From Saccharopolyspora indica (lineage in GTDB: Bacteria > Actinomycetota > Actinomycetes > Mycobacteriales > Pseudonocardiaceae): a DNA stretch of 64,000 bases. Below are positions 16,252 through 24,310 of this stretch, in pieces (the stretch's first letter is position 1; each line of letters begins with the position of its first letter). The translations under genes and the position numbers were made by a program. The stretch covers positions 744,001-808,000 of the forward strand of contig NZ_JAQGLB010000001.1 in assembly GCF_027853965.1 (NCBI RefSeq), read 5' to 3'. The notes beneath the pieces are model-generated. The model was not told the origin of the DNA. It worked only from the letters and a program-made list of their open reading frames with translations, and searched no databases.

Positions 16252-16331
16252 GTGGTGGCCTCCGGGTGCGGTGGAATATCCGGTGTTGTGCGATGTTGTC
16301 GGTGGTAGTTGTCGATGTTGCGGGGTGTGCG

Positions 16332-17381
16332 GTGCACGGTGAGTACAAGGTTCCCGGTGGGAAGCTGGTCGTGGTCGATCTGGACGTGGTGGGCGGCCGG
16401 TTGTCCGGGGTGCGGGTGAGCGGTGATTTCTTCCTGGAGCCGGATGAGGCGCTGGAGGCGATCAACGGTGCGTTGGAGGGTGCGCCGGCGGATGCCGACG
16501 GGGAGGAGCTGGCCGCGCGGATCCACAGTGGACTTCCGGAGGGGGCGCGGTTGGTGGGCTTCGATGCGGCGGCGGTCGCGGTGGCGGTGCGGCGGGCGGT
16601 GTCGCGGGCGTCGGGGTGGACCGATCACGAGTGGTTGCTGGTGCACGACGGGCCGCAGACGCCGTTGATGCACATGGCGTTGGACCAGGTGCTGGCCGAG
16701 GAGGTGGGTGCGGGTCGGCGGTCGCCGACGTTGCGGTTCTGGGAGTGGGCGGCGCCGTCGGTGATCATCGGCAGTTTCCAGTCGGTGCGCAACGAGGTGG
16801 ACCTGGAGGGTGCGCGGCGGCACGGGATCGAGGTGGTGCGGCGGATCACCGGTGGTGGGGCGATGTTCGTGGAGCCGGGCAACACGGTGACGTATTCGGT
16901 GTACGCGCCGGCGTCGTTGGTGGCGGGGATGAGTTTCGCGGAGTCGTACGCGTTCTTGGACGACTGGGTGCTGGGCGTGCTGCGGGAGCTGGGGTTGAAC
17001 GTGTGGTACCAGCCGTTGAACGACATCGCCTCGGATGCGGGCAAGATCGGTGGGGCGGCGCAGAAGCGGTTGGCCTCGGGTGCGGTGCTGCACCACGTGA
17101 CGATGTCCTACAGCATCGATGCGGACAAGATGGGTGAGGTGCTGCGGGTCGGCAAGGAGAAGTTGTCCGACAAGGGTGTTGCGAGTGCGAAGAAGCGGGT
17201 GGATCCGCTGGCGCGGCAGACGGGGTTGGCGCGCGAGGTGGTGATCGAGCGGTTGATCGCCGGGTTCCGGGACCGGTTCGGGTTGGTGGCGGGGCCGGTG
17301 ACCGATGCCGAGCGCGCGCGGGCGCAGGAGTTGGTGGAGTCGAAGTTCGCGACTCGGGAGTGGTTGCTGCGGGTGCCGTGA
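16332..17381 (+). CDS. lplA: Lipoate-protein ligase family, with N-terminal accessory domain
   Basis: This 349-residue protein attaches lipoate or octanoate to acyl-carrier domains of 2-oxoacid dehydrogenases and GcvH. The N-terminal 80 residues (HGEYKVPGGKLVVVDLDV, FFLEPDEALEAIN) match the small domain usually found at the LplA C-terminus. The catalytic BPL/LplA domain follows, with LRFWEWAAPSVIIGSFQ, VVRRITGGGAMFVEPGN and the lysine in DIASDAGKIGGAAQKR. GTG at 16332 gives the usual actinomycete N-terminus; a longer frame from 16266 lacks support. A strong terminator follows the stop. Confidence 0.88.
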   Translation: MHGEYKVPGGKLVVVDLDVVGGRLSGVRVSGDFFLEPDEALEAINGALEGAPADADGEELAARIHSGLPEGARLVGFDAAAVAVAVRRAVSRASGWTDHEWLLVHDGPQTPLMHMALDQVLAEEVGAGRRSPTLRFWEWAAPSVIIGSFQSVRNEVDLEGARRHGIEVVRRITGGGAMFVEPGNTVTYSVYAPASLVAGMSFAESYAFLDDWVLGVLRELGLNVWYQPLNDIASDAGKIGGAAQKRLASGAVLHHVTMSYSIDADKMGEVLRVGKEKLSDKGVASAKKRVDPLARQTGLAREVVIERLIAGFRDRFGLVAGPVTDAERARAQELVESKFATREWLLRVP

Positions 17382-17398
17382 GCGGTGTTCGCGGCTGG

Positions 17399-17431
17399 CC
17401 GGTGGTCGCCGCGTGGCTCGGCGACCACCGG
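17399..17431. terminator. 13-bp stem terminator between convergent genes
   Basis: CCGGTGGTCGCCG, a 7-base loop, and the exact complement lie between the lplA stop (17381) and the minus-strand stop at 17440. Confidence 0.75.
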
Positions 17432-17439
17432 TGGATGTC

Positions 17440-18243
17440 TCATCCCTGGTTGGCGAATTCCTGGTGGATGGCGGCCAGGAAGGTGGACAGGTGGGTGAAC
17501 TCGGTCTGGTCGTGCAGCATCATCTCGTAGGCGAAGCCGAGTGCTTCGGCTCGTTGCTCGTCGGTGGTGTAGGTCTTGCCGCGGTCGAAGATGTAGCGGC
17601 TGCGCAGTTCGAAGCCGTCGGCTGTGGTGCGGACGAGGTGGAGCATGACGCCGTTGTTGATGCTGAGGTTGCCGCAGGCGTGGGCGCTGATGTCGGACTG
17701 GGCGAAGCGGTTGGTGTCGAAGCCCAGTTCGGAGGGGTGGCGGAACTGGATGGTGAGTTCCGAGCGCATGGGGCCGATGTATTCGATGATGTCGTGGGTG
17801 TTGCCGATGTAGCGGTCGACGTCGGCGATGTCGGGCCGGGTGAGGACGTCCTGGTCGCGGGGGATGGCTTGCAGGTGGTTGTAGGGGTACCACAGCGAGT
17901 AGCGCTCGGGTTCGACGGAATGCCACCAGAACCACCAGGTGAACATCTCCGGTGTGCAGCCGGGGAAGCGGGTGAGGCTGGTGACGTAGGGGTGGCCGTC
18001 GTCGGTGACGCAGAAGCCGGTCTCGACCTTGTGGTAGCCGGGGTCGAGCAGGGTGTTGAGGTCTTCGGGTGAGCTGGTGATGGCGGCGTCGGGGGGCATG
18101 GCGCGCTGGATGGAGGGCATCACGTCGTCGTGGAGCCACAGGTCGCCGTTGAAGTACTTGGCGTAGGGCTTGTCCTTGATTCGTTCGCTGTTGTGGCGGA
18201 ACAGTTCTTGGGTGGCGACCGGGTAGTAGGTCACGGGAAGCAT
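17440..18243 (-). CDS. PhlG-type C-C hydrolase (DAPG hydrolase family), copy 1
   Basis: This 267-residue protein resembles 2,4-diacetylphloroglucinol hydrolase PhlG, a zinc enzyme that cuts a C-C bond to release acetate from an acylated phenol. It has the aromatic-rich WWFWWHSVEPERYSLWYPYNH region, in which His spacing suits zinc ligands (about residues 106-120), and a C-terminal MLHDQTEF with the H-x3-E pair. AAGGA precedes the ATG at 18243. It is last in a minus-strand run of XapX peptides, CMD and MBL genes. A second family member lies at 20271. The substrate is inferred to be an acylphenol or beta-diketone. Confidence 0.75.
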   Translation of the reverse strand: MLPVTYYPVATQELFRHNSERIKDKPYAKYFNGDLWLHDDVMPSIQRAMPPDAAITSSPEDLNTLLDPGYHKVETGFCVTDDGHPYVTSLTRFPGCTPEMFTWWFWWHSVEPERYSLWYPYNHLQAIPRDQDVLTRPDIADVDRYIGNTHDIIEYIGPMRSELTIQFRHPSELGFDTNRFAQSDISAHACGNLSINNGVMLHLVRTTADGFELRSRYIFDRGKTYTTDEQRAEALGFAYEMMLHDQTEFTHLSTFLAAIHQEFANQG

Positions 18244-18256
18244 GGTGGTGTCCTTT

Positions 18257-18481
18257 TCAGTCGTCGCTGTCCGGTGCTGGGGTGTCTGAGGGAGTGGCGG
18301 GGCGGCGGCGCAGGCGGGTGAGCAGCAGGCGTCCTGCGGTTTCGCCGATGACGATGCCGAGCAGTCCGACCAGCGCGATCCACGGTGGGGCGGGGGTCGG
18401 TACGCCCATGAGCCAGCACAGGATTCCGGCGAGGATGCCGGCGCCGAGGGAGAGCGCGTAGCGGAGGACGAGGCGGTTCAT
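18257..18481 (-). CDS. XapX-domain small membrane protein, copy 2
   Basis: This is a 74-residue protein with two hydrophobic segments, LRYALSLGAGILAGILCWLM and APPWIALVGLLGIVIGETAG, separated by a short PTPAPP turn: the XapX (DUF1427) pattern. The tail is charged. Its ATG overlaps the stop of the upstream 50-residue gene (ATGA), so the two are coupled. The function of XapX proteins is not established; they often accompany catabolic or transport genes. Confidence 0.7.
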   Translation of the reverse strand: MNRLVLRYALSLGAGILAGILCWLMGVPTPAPPWIALVGLLGIVIGETAGRLLLTRLRRRPATPSDTPAPDSDD

Positions 18482-18630
18482 GCGATGGCGTCGATGGCGC
18501 TGTAGCCGATCAGCATGCCTGCCAGTCCGGTCAGGGCGACCGGTGGGGGTGCCGGGGAGGGCACTCTGATCAGCACGTACATGATTCCGAGGATGATTCC
18601 GGCACCCAGTGCCTGGATGTACTCGAGCAC
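18478..18630 (-). CDS. XapX-domain small membrane protein, copy 1
   Basis: This 50-residue frame starts with GTG at 18630 behind AGGAGG. It reads EYIQALGAGIILGIMYVLIR, a PSPAPPPV turn, then ALTGLAGMLIGYSAI: again the two-helix XapX pattern. It overlaps the next gene by 4 bases. Together they may form a heteromeric membrane pair. Too short for routine gene calling, but the ribosome site, overlap and similarity to its neighbour support it. Confidence 0.7.
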   Translation of the reverse strand: MLEYIQALGAGIILGIMYVLIRVPSPAPPPVALTGLAGMLIGYSAIDAIA

Positions 18631-18669
18631 CCTGCACCTCCTGTGGTGGGGACGTCTCCGGTCGGATGT

Positions 18670-19200
18670 CTACGTGCGGGCCGATTCCCAGCTGGTGGGT
18701 TCGGCGTCGAGTTCGATGTCGAGGGTTTCGAGGAATCGGGCGGTCATCATGTAGTGGCCCACGAGGAGGGTGACCGTGGCCGTTGCCTGCTCGCCCAGTG
18801 TCTTGAGGGCCTGGTCGAATGTGGTGGTGGCTTTCGGGGTGGCGTACAGCTCGTCGACGAATCGCAGGACGGTGGCCTGTTCCTCGGTCAGCTCGTCGAA
18901 GCGGCCGGCTTCCAGGGCGGTGACTTCGGCGTCGGTGACGCCGGCGGATTGGGCGATTCCGATGTGCTGCATCCGCTCGTAGGCGCTGTGGCTGAGCGCG
19001 CCGACTCGGAGGATGACCATTTCGCGGAGCTTGGGGTCCAGTGGGGATTGCGGGAAGGCTGTGCCCAGGGACAGGTAGCCGTCGGTGATTTCTGCCGTCG
19101 TGCGCAGCAGGCCGCGGGTCAGGTTCGCCGGGAATCGGTGGTACGCGGCGCGGTCGGCGTCGGGCATGGTGGCGGGGTTGGGGAGGTTGATGCGTGCCAT
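18670..19200 (-). CDS. Carboxymuconolactone decarboxylase (CMD/AhpD-fold) family protein
   Basis: A 176-residue all-helical CMD-family protein. PLDPKLREMVILRVGALSHS is the usual core helix, followed by AYERMQHIGIAQSAGVTDAEV. The redox C-x-x-C of AhpD is absent (SAYERMQH at that place), so it is not a classical alkylhydroperoxidase; a lactone- or substrate-binding role in the aromatic pathway is more likely. The ATG at 19200 lies 6 bases after the MBL gene stop, indicating one operon. Confidence 0.8.
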   Translation of the reverse strand: MARINLPNPATMPDADRAAYHRFPANLTRGLLRTTAEITDGYLSLGTAFPQSPLDPKLREMVILRVGALSHSAYERMQHIGIAQSAGVTDAEVTALEAGRFDELTEEQATVLRFVDELYATPKATTTFDQALKTLGEQATATVTLLVGHYMMTARFLETLDIELDAEPTSWESART

Positions 19201-19206
19201 GGTGGT

Positions 19207-19965
19207 TCACGCCTTCCGTGTCGGGTCGTAGCCGCTGTCGTGCGCGTGGCTGCGGGCGATGCCGACGGCGTCGGCGATGTGCATGCGCAGGGGGTCGCCG
19301 TGGCCGGGAAGGATGACCTCGGCGTCGAGGACTTCCAGGGCGTCCAGTGCGGTCAGTGCGTCGGGCGGTGAGTGGGCGAAGAACCAGGGGCACAGCTGTG
19401 GTCCGTCGAACTGCGAGGTCGGGTGTGCGGTGAGCAGGGCGTCTCCGGTGATGACCGCGTGGGAGTCGGGCAGGTGGAAGGCGGCGTGGCCGGAGGTGTG
19501 GCCGTGGGTGGGCACCGCGATCGGTCGTCCTGGGATGTCGAGTGGTCCGGCGCTGACGGGCTTGACGTCGTCGATCTGGAGGTCTTCGGTGGCGCCGACC
19601 TCCTGCACTTTTTCCCACCATTCCTGGGTTTGCGGCATCGGTCCTTTGTCGACGTCGTCGGCGCTGGCCTGTTCGAGGTATTCGCGCCGGGCGTGGTGGA
19701 CTTCGATCGGGTCGGCGTAGACGGGGGTCCCGAACCGGCGGTGGAAGTTCTCGACCGCTCCCATGTGGTCGATGTGGGCGTGGGTGAGCAGGATCGCGCG
19801 GAGGTCTTCGGGTTTGCTGCCGATCGATCGGATGGAGTTCTCCACCGCGGGGACGTCGCCTGGCCATCCGCCGTCGATCAGCGTCAGGTCCGTGCCTTCG
19901 CGGAGGATGACCCAGTTGACGTCGGTTCCGCCGAAGCAGAACACGTTCTTGGCAGCTTCGTTCAT
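19207..19965 (-). CDS. MBL-fold metallohydrolase
   Basis: This 252-residue metallo-beta-lactamase-fold enzyme has LTHAHIDHMGAVENF (H-x-H-x-D-H, near residue 62), the later ligand His in PTHGHTSGHAAF, the Asp in VITGDALL and the final His in LPGHGDP. It lacks a signal peptide. Typical activities are thioester, lactone or arylester hydrolysis; the specific one is unknown. The start at 19965 is supported by a GGGGCGG stretch and by the NVFCFGGTDVNWVIL beginning. It is first of the probable operon MBL-CMD-XapX-XapX-PhlG-like. Confidence 0.82.
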   Translation of the reverse strand: MNEAAKNVFCFGGTDVNWVILREGTDLTLIDGGWPGDVPAVENSIRSIGSKPEDLRAILLTHAHIDHMGAVENFHRRFGTPVYADPIEVHHARREYLEQASADDVDKGPMPQTQEWWEKVQEVGATEDLQIDDVKPVSAGPLDIPGRPIAVPTHGHTSGHAAFHLPDSHAVITGDALLTAHPTSQFDGPQLCPWFFAHSPPDALTALDALEVLDAEVILPGHGDPLRMHIADAVGIARSHAHDSGYDPTRKA

Positions 19966-20270
19966 GGCTTTTCCGCCCCTTGGCGATGTGCGTGCGGGTG
20001 GACGCCTGGCGGCTGACAACGCTGTGCAGGTGCTGCGTCGTCCCTGCGGGCCGTCATCGGCCGGCGTTCGGTGGGGGACGTTGACGCCGATAGGCGATTC
20101 GTGAGCCGCGCCAGTCACTATCGTCGTACAGCGCTTGGCGTTTCGCGACCTGTGGCCGCTGGGCTGGTCGGTGTTGCCCGGTGCCCCGGCACCGGGCTGG
20201 TGCCGGGGCTCGGGCTGGTTCGGGTGCCGATCGGCGGTGGGTGTTTGGTGTCAGGCCTTGCGGGGTAGGT
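19966..20270. other. Intergenic region: promoter of the MBL operon and terminator of the upstream unit
   Basis: No gene is seen. It contains the terminator at 20176-20208 for the MFS/PhlG unit and, on the minus strand closer to 19965, the probable promoter of the MBL operon; I cannot place its -35/-10 boxes with confidence. Confidence 0.5.
20176..20208 (-). terminator. Overlapping GC-rich stem-loops
   Basis: CCCCGGCAC and GTGCCGGGG form a 9-bp stem with a 7-base loop, and an overlapping GCCCGGTGCC/GGCACCGGGC pair gives an alternative fold. They lie downstream of the minus-strand stop at 20271. Confidence 0.55.
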
Positions 20271-20954
20271 TCACCAGGGGGCTGGGACCGGGGTGCGGTC
20301 GCGGTTGTCGGTCGCGTGCAGGTGCGGCAGGAAACGGGACAGGAAGGTCATCTCGTTGTAGCAGTGCCGCAGCATTTCCTGGGCGAACTCGTCGGTGAAG
20401 GTCTCCCGGAGCTGATCCGGTGTGGACGTTTCCGCGAGGTCGACGCCGAAGTAGAAGTGGCTTCGCAGGACCATGCCCCAGTCGGTGTCGCGGCCCAGGT
20501 GCAGCAGGCGGTTGCCCAGCACGCGGCCGTTGTGGTCGCGTTCGGGGTTGAAGCCGAAACCGATCCGTCCGCAGACGGCGGCGGTGATGTCGCCGTTGGC
20601 GCGCGCCGAGTGGTAGGTGCTGGGTGTGAAGAACTCCTCGGAGTCGCGGAACTGGATGGAGATCTGCTCCGCGGGCAGGTGCCCGAAGCGCTCCTCGGCG
20701 AGGTGGATCGAGCCGACGTGGGTGTTCTTCTGGCCTTCGGCCCAGTCGCTGGAGACGTGGTCGATGGGGTGCCACCAGGTGTAGCGCTGGGTGTCGGGGC
20801 GGGACCGGAACCACCACTCGAACATCTCGCCGGTGGTTCCGTGCAGGTCGGTGCGGCAGGCGACGTGCAGCACGCCGTCGGTGTCGCGTTCGTAGCCGGT
20901 TTCCAGCGGTGTCGGGGTGGGGTCGAGCAAGGAGTCCTGGTTGGGCAGGGGCAT
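20271..20954 (-). CDS. PhlG-type C-C hydrolase (DAPG hydrolase family), copy 2
   Basis: A 227-residue paralogue of the gene at 17440. Shared features are the MFEWWFRSRPDTQRYTWWHP region, SIQFRDSEEFF, and the C-terminal LRHCYNEMTF with H-x3-E. It lacks the N-terminal 40 residues of copy 1. GAAAGGA precedes the ATG at 20954. It is 36 bases behind the MFS pump gene on the same strand, so a hydrolase-plus-exporter unit under MarR control is likely. This fits detoxification of an acylphenol-type antibiotic; the substrate is inference. Confidence 0.72.
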   Translation of the reverse strand: MPLPNQDSLLDPTPTPLETGYERDTDGVLHVACRTDLHGTTGEMFEWWFRSRPDTQRYTWWHPIDHVSSDWAEGQKNTHVGSIHLAEERFGHLPAEQISIQFRDSEEFFTPSTYHSARANGDITAAVCGRIGFGFNPERDHNGRVLGNRLLHLGRDTDWGMVLRSHFYFGVDLAETSTPDQLRETFTDEFAQEMLRHCYNEMTFLSRFLPHLHATDNRDRTPVPAPW

Positions 20955-20990
20955 GGTGTTCCTTTCTGCGATTTCTTTCGTGGTCGGTGG

Positions 20991-22355
20991 TCAGTCCACG
21001 TGCCGGACGCCGAGCGCGACGATGGCCAGGGAGAGGGCACCGACGGCGGCGGCGGCGAGGATGCCGGGCATGCCGAGGGGGAACAGGGTGGCTGCGGCCA
21101 GTGCGGCGCCGAATTCGCGGCCGCCTGCGGTGACGCCGGAGGCCACGCCTTCCTTGCCCTTCAGCGCGCGGGCCAGTCCGGCGTGGGAGGTGGTGGGGAC
21201 CATCAGTCCCCATCCGATGCCGGTGATGATCAGCGGGGCGACCAGTCCGGGGTAGCTGCCGGAGAGCAGTGGGATCGGGGCGATGCCGGTGACCAGCAGG
21301 GCCGAGCCGAGGATCATCGCGTTGCGGTTGCCCAGGCCTCCGATGATCCGTCCGGCGGCGAGCGCGGCGATGATGTTGCCGCCGGCCAGCGGTAGCAGTG
21401 CGATCCCGGCGATGAACGCCGACATGCCCAGTTCGTCTTGCAGGGCTTGGCTGAGGATGTAGAGGGTGGCGAAGAACGCGCCGGTGCCCACGACCGTGAC
21501 CACGGCGTTGGCGCTGAACGGGACGTCGCGCAGCTGCGCCAGGGGCAGCATCGGTGTGGTCGATCGGCGTTCCACCCGGACGAACAGCCACCCCGCCGCC
21601 ACGATGATGACGATCAGCAGGGCCACGCCGGGCAGGGGCAGGGCTGCCCAGTCGTGGGCCAGGAATGTGGCCGTGCCCAGCAGCACGATCATCGCCGCCA
21701 GTCCGGGCAGGTCCAGGCGGTGGCCGCCGCCCTGCAGCCGGGGCAGCACCGGTCGGCCGATCAGCCCGAACAGCACCGCCAGCGCGGCGACCAGTACGAA
21801 CATGAACCGCCACGAGGCCACTGAGACCACCGCGCCGCAGATCACCGGCCCGATCGCCGCGCCCAGCGCGTTGGCCCCGGCCCAGATCCCGATTGCCCAG
21901 GGCAGCTTCTCGGGCACGTCCTGGTGGACGAACTGGATCAGGCTCAGCGCTGATGGCAGCACCAGTGCGGCGCCCAGGCCCTGCCCGAAGGTGCCGATCG
22001 TGACGACCTCGACCGCGGGTGCGGCGGCGGCCGCCAGGCTGGCGGCGGTGAACGTGCCGAGTCCGGCGAAGAACACCCGGCGTGCCCCGAACCGGTCGAC
22101 GAGTGCTCCGCCGGCGAGGGTGAACATCGCGAATGCCAGCGTGTAGCCGGACAGCACCCATGCCAGCGCGGATTGATCGGCCGCGAAGGTGGTGCGGATC
22201 GCGGGGGAGGCGATGTTGAGCCCGGAGGTCAGCAGGATCACCAGCAGCGTGCCCAGGCTGGTGCTGGCCAGCACCAGTCCGGGTGAGCGTCGCCGTGGGG
22301 CGACGTCCGCGCGGGTGTCCGGTGGTGACGTGGTGGGGGCTGTTCCTTCGGCCAT
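20991..22355 (-). CDS. MFS drug transporter, DHA2-like
   Basis: A 454-residue membrane protein with about 13-14 hydrophobic helices. The motif A loop is GGALVDRFGARRVFFAG; GIWAGANALGAAIGPVICGAVV is the antiporter motif C of DHA2 pumps. Proton-driven export of small toxic organics is the usual role. GGAG lies just before the ATG at 22355. It is divergent from a MarR gene with a GTTCGCGAAC palindrome in the promoter region, and followed by a PhlG-type hydrolase. Confidence 0.87.
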   Translation of the reverse strand: MAEGTAPTTSPPDTRADVAPRRRSPGLVLASTSLGTLLVILLTSGLNIASPAIRTTFAADQSALAWVLSGYTLAFAMFTLAGGALVDRFGARRVFFAGLGTFTAASLAAAAAPAVEVVTIGTFGQGLGAALVLPSALSLIQFVHQDVPEKLPWAIGIWAGANALGAAIGPVICGAVVSVASWRFMFVLVAALAVLFGLIGRPVLPRLQGGGHRLDLPGLAAMIVLLGTATFLAHDWAALPLPGVALLIVIIVAAGWLFVRVERRSTTPMLPLAQLRDVPFSANAVVTVVGTGAFFATLYILSQALQDELGMSAFIAGIALLPLAGGNIIAALAAGRIIGGLGNRNAMILGSALLVTGIAPIPLLSGSYPGLVAPLIITGIGWGLMVPTTSHAGLARALKGKEGVASGVTAGGREFGAALAAATLFPLGMPGILAAAAVGALSLAIVALGVRHVD

Positions 22356-22378
22356 GTCTCCACCATAACTTCTATTTA

Positions 22379-22388
22379 GTTCGCGAAC
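22379..22388. promoter_or_regulatory. MarR operator core GTTCGCGAAC
   Basis: A perfect 10-bp palindrome in an AT-rich setting between the divergent MFS and MarR genes, with weak outward symmetry (ATTT/AATT flanks). Confidence 0.55.
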
Positions 22389-22465
22389 GAATTATGTGGC
22401 GCTTGTCGCGGGTATCGACGCTGGTAATCTTGGGAAACCTTCGGCCACGTGCGAAAGAGATGCAG

Positions 22466-22984
22466 ATGGAAGACGCGATCGACAGGGCAGCGCGGGAATG
22501 GGCGTCGGCCTGGCCGCGGCTGGACACCAGCCCCAGCGACGTGCTCGCCCGCATCCAGCGGCTGAGCCAGCTCATCGACGAACAGCAGAACCGCCGCCTC
22601 CGGCGCCGCTCCGGCATGACCGTCGCCAACCTCGGCGACTTCGACGTGCTCCGGGCGTTGCGCCGCGCGGGCCCGCCCTACGCGCTCACCCCCACCCAGC
22701 TGCGGCAGGCCATGCTCGTCTCCGGCGCGGGCCTGACCGGGCGCCTCAAGCGGCTCGAAGACGAAGGGTGGATCACCCGCAGCGCCTCCCCCCAGGACGG
22801 GCGCTCGACCGTCGTGCGGCTCACCCCCGAAGGCGTCGCCGACCTGGACCGAGACCTCGACGACCACTTCGCCTTCGAAGCCCGCCTGCTCAAGTCGCTC
22901 AACGCCGGCGAGCAGCAGGACCTCGCGGGCAAACTCCGGCAACTGCTGCTCGCCCTGGACGAACACGCCGACGGCACGTCGTGA
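22466..22984 (+). CDS. MarR-family regulator
   Basis: A 172-residue winged-helix repressor. The DNA-binding part covers residues about 55-115: LGDFDVLRALRRAGPPYALTPTQL, then SGAGLTGRLKRLEDEGWITR and the wing SPQDGRSTVVRLT with the conserved D-x-R. The ATG at 22466 follows AAAGAG by 6 bases; an ATG two codons earlier is possible. It is divergent from the MFS/PhlG unit and probably derepressed by a phenolic ligand. Confidence 0.88.
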   Translation: MEDAIDRAAREWASAWPRLDTSPSDVLARIQRLSQLIDEQQNRRLRRRSGMTVANLGDFDVLRALRRAGPPYALTPTQLRQAMLVSGAGLTGRLKRLEDEGWITRSASPQDGRSTVVRLTPEGVADLDRDLDDHFAFEARLLKSLNAGEQQDLAGKLRQLLLALDEHADGTS

Positions 22985-23029
22985 AGACCCTCGCTCCGCG
23001 AGGCGGCGCTCGGATGCTGCGGCGAAGCC

Positions 23030-23254
23030 TCAGGTGAGGAGTTCGGGGATGCCCGGGGTGCTGCGCTTGCGGCGGAGCCAGACCTTGCGGGTGCCGTCGG
23101 CGTAGAGCAGGACGCGCGAGAGCTCCCAGCCGGAGAACTCGGCGTGGATGCTGAGCTGGGTGGCTGCGCTCAGGCGGGTGACGCCGGGCGGCAGGCGCAG
23201 CGGGCGGTACTCCCAGTCGGGGTCGGTGTCGGTCCCTTCCGGGGATGGGGTCAT
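23030..23254 (-). CDS. DUF5703 family protein
   Basis: A 74-residue protein with the family wording WEYRPLRLPPGVTR, TQLSIHAEFSGWELSR and LYADGTRKVWLRRK. The function is unknown, but it is conserved across mycobacteria (Rv2137c) next to uppP. Its ATG overlaps the stop of the lipoprotein gene by 4 bases. Confidence 0.82.
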   Translation of the reverse strand: MTPSPEGTDTDPDWEYRPLRLPPGVTRLSAATQLSIHAEFSGWELSRVLLYADGTRKVWLRRKRSTPGIPELLT

Positions 23255-24231
23255 GGTGTCACCACCTGGTATCCGGCGCCGTTGGCGGAGGCGATGTAGA
23301 GCGTTCCGGTCTGCGGGTCGACCGCGACGCTGTCGGGTTGGGCGATGGTGGGCAGCCGGTGGCGTTCGGTGGGTTCGCCGCCGGCGATGTCGAAGCCGAC
23401 GATTTCGTTGGTCGCGGTCAGCGTGATCCAGGCTAGGTCGCGAGCGGGGTCGTAGGCGAGGCCGTAGGGCGCGCCGGGAACGGGGTAGCGCTGCTTCATC
23501 ACCAGCGGATCGGTGCTGAAGGCGAGCAGTTCCTGGCCGCGGGTGTCGACGGTGAGGATGCGCTGGTAGCGGTCGGTGACGGCGTTGGTGGCGCCATCAC
23601 CGGCGCGCAGACCCGCGCCCTTGGCGCCGGTGGCGGGGTTGATGGGGGTGACGGCGGTGGTGAGGCGGTCGAGGACGTAGAGGTCCTGGCCTGCGGCGAG
23701 GACCTGAGCGGGGCCCTGGAGGTTGTCGGCGGTGGCCGTGGGGGCACCGTTGCGCAGGACGGTGACGGTGGCGGGACTGCGCAGGGCGACGGCGGTGCGC
23801 TCGGCGTCGAGGTCGATGGCGTGGACGGGGCCGCCGGGCACGGCAGTGGTGCGGACTTCGGCGGTGCGCACGTCGAGGCGGGCGAGCTGATCGCTGTCGG
23901 GCAGGGCCGCGAGGAGCTGACCGTTCTGGAGGGTCAGCGAGGCCGGAGCGCTGGGCAGGGTGGCGGTGCGCTGCGCGCCGGTGGTGGTGTCGGTGAGGGT
24001 GAGGGTGGGGCCGCTGGCCAGCACGAGGGTGCCGGTGGTGGTGTCGAAGGCGGTGTGCTGGACGGGCGGTGCGGGGTGGACGGTGCCCGCGGGTGCGGTG
24101 GTGGCCGGAGGTGAGGTGGCCGGGGTGGCGGCGGTGAGGGTGTCGGTGACCTGGAGGGGGTCGCTGGGTTTGTCGGTCGCGCAGCCGGTGAGCAGGGTGG
24201 CGATCAGGCACGTGATGACCAGACGGCGCAA
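23251..24231 (-). CDS. LppL-like beta-propeller lipoprotein
   Basis: This 326-residue lipoprotein has a signal peptide with lipobox LLTGC (Cys at about residue 17), a Thr/Pro-rich linker, then repeated blades typical of YncE/NHL propellers (for example PYGLAYDPARDLAWITLTAT and PDSVAVDPQTGTLYIAS). It should be anchored outside the membrane. The order lipoprotein / DUF5703 / uppP / phosphatase matches Rv2138-Rv2135c. The molecular role is unknown. Confidence 0.8.
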   Translation of the reverse strand: MRRLVITCLIATLLTGCATDKPSDPLQVTDTLTAATPATSPPATTAPAGTVHPAPPVQHTAFDTTTGTLVLASGPTLTLTDTTTGAQRTATLPSAPASLTLQNGQLLAALPDSDQLARLDVRTAEVRTTAVPGGPVHAIDLDAERTAVALRSPATVTVLRNGAPTATADNLQGPAQVLAAGQDLYVLDRLTTAVTPINPATGAKGAGLRAGDGATNAVTDRYQRILTVDTRGQELLAFSTDPLVMKQRYPVPGAPYGLAYDPARDLAWITLTATNEIVGFDIAGGEPTERHRLPTIAQPDSVAVDPQTGTLYIASANGAGYQVVTP

Positions 24232-24310
24232 CGAGGCCCTCCTTGGTGGTGCTGGCCCGCGGGTGGCGGGTGGTTGTTGCTTCCAGCATCCCTGATGGCC
24301 CGTGGCGCGG

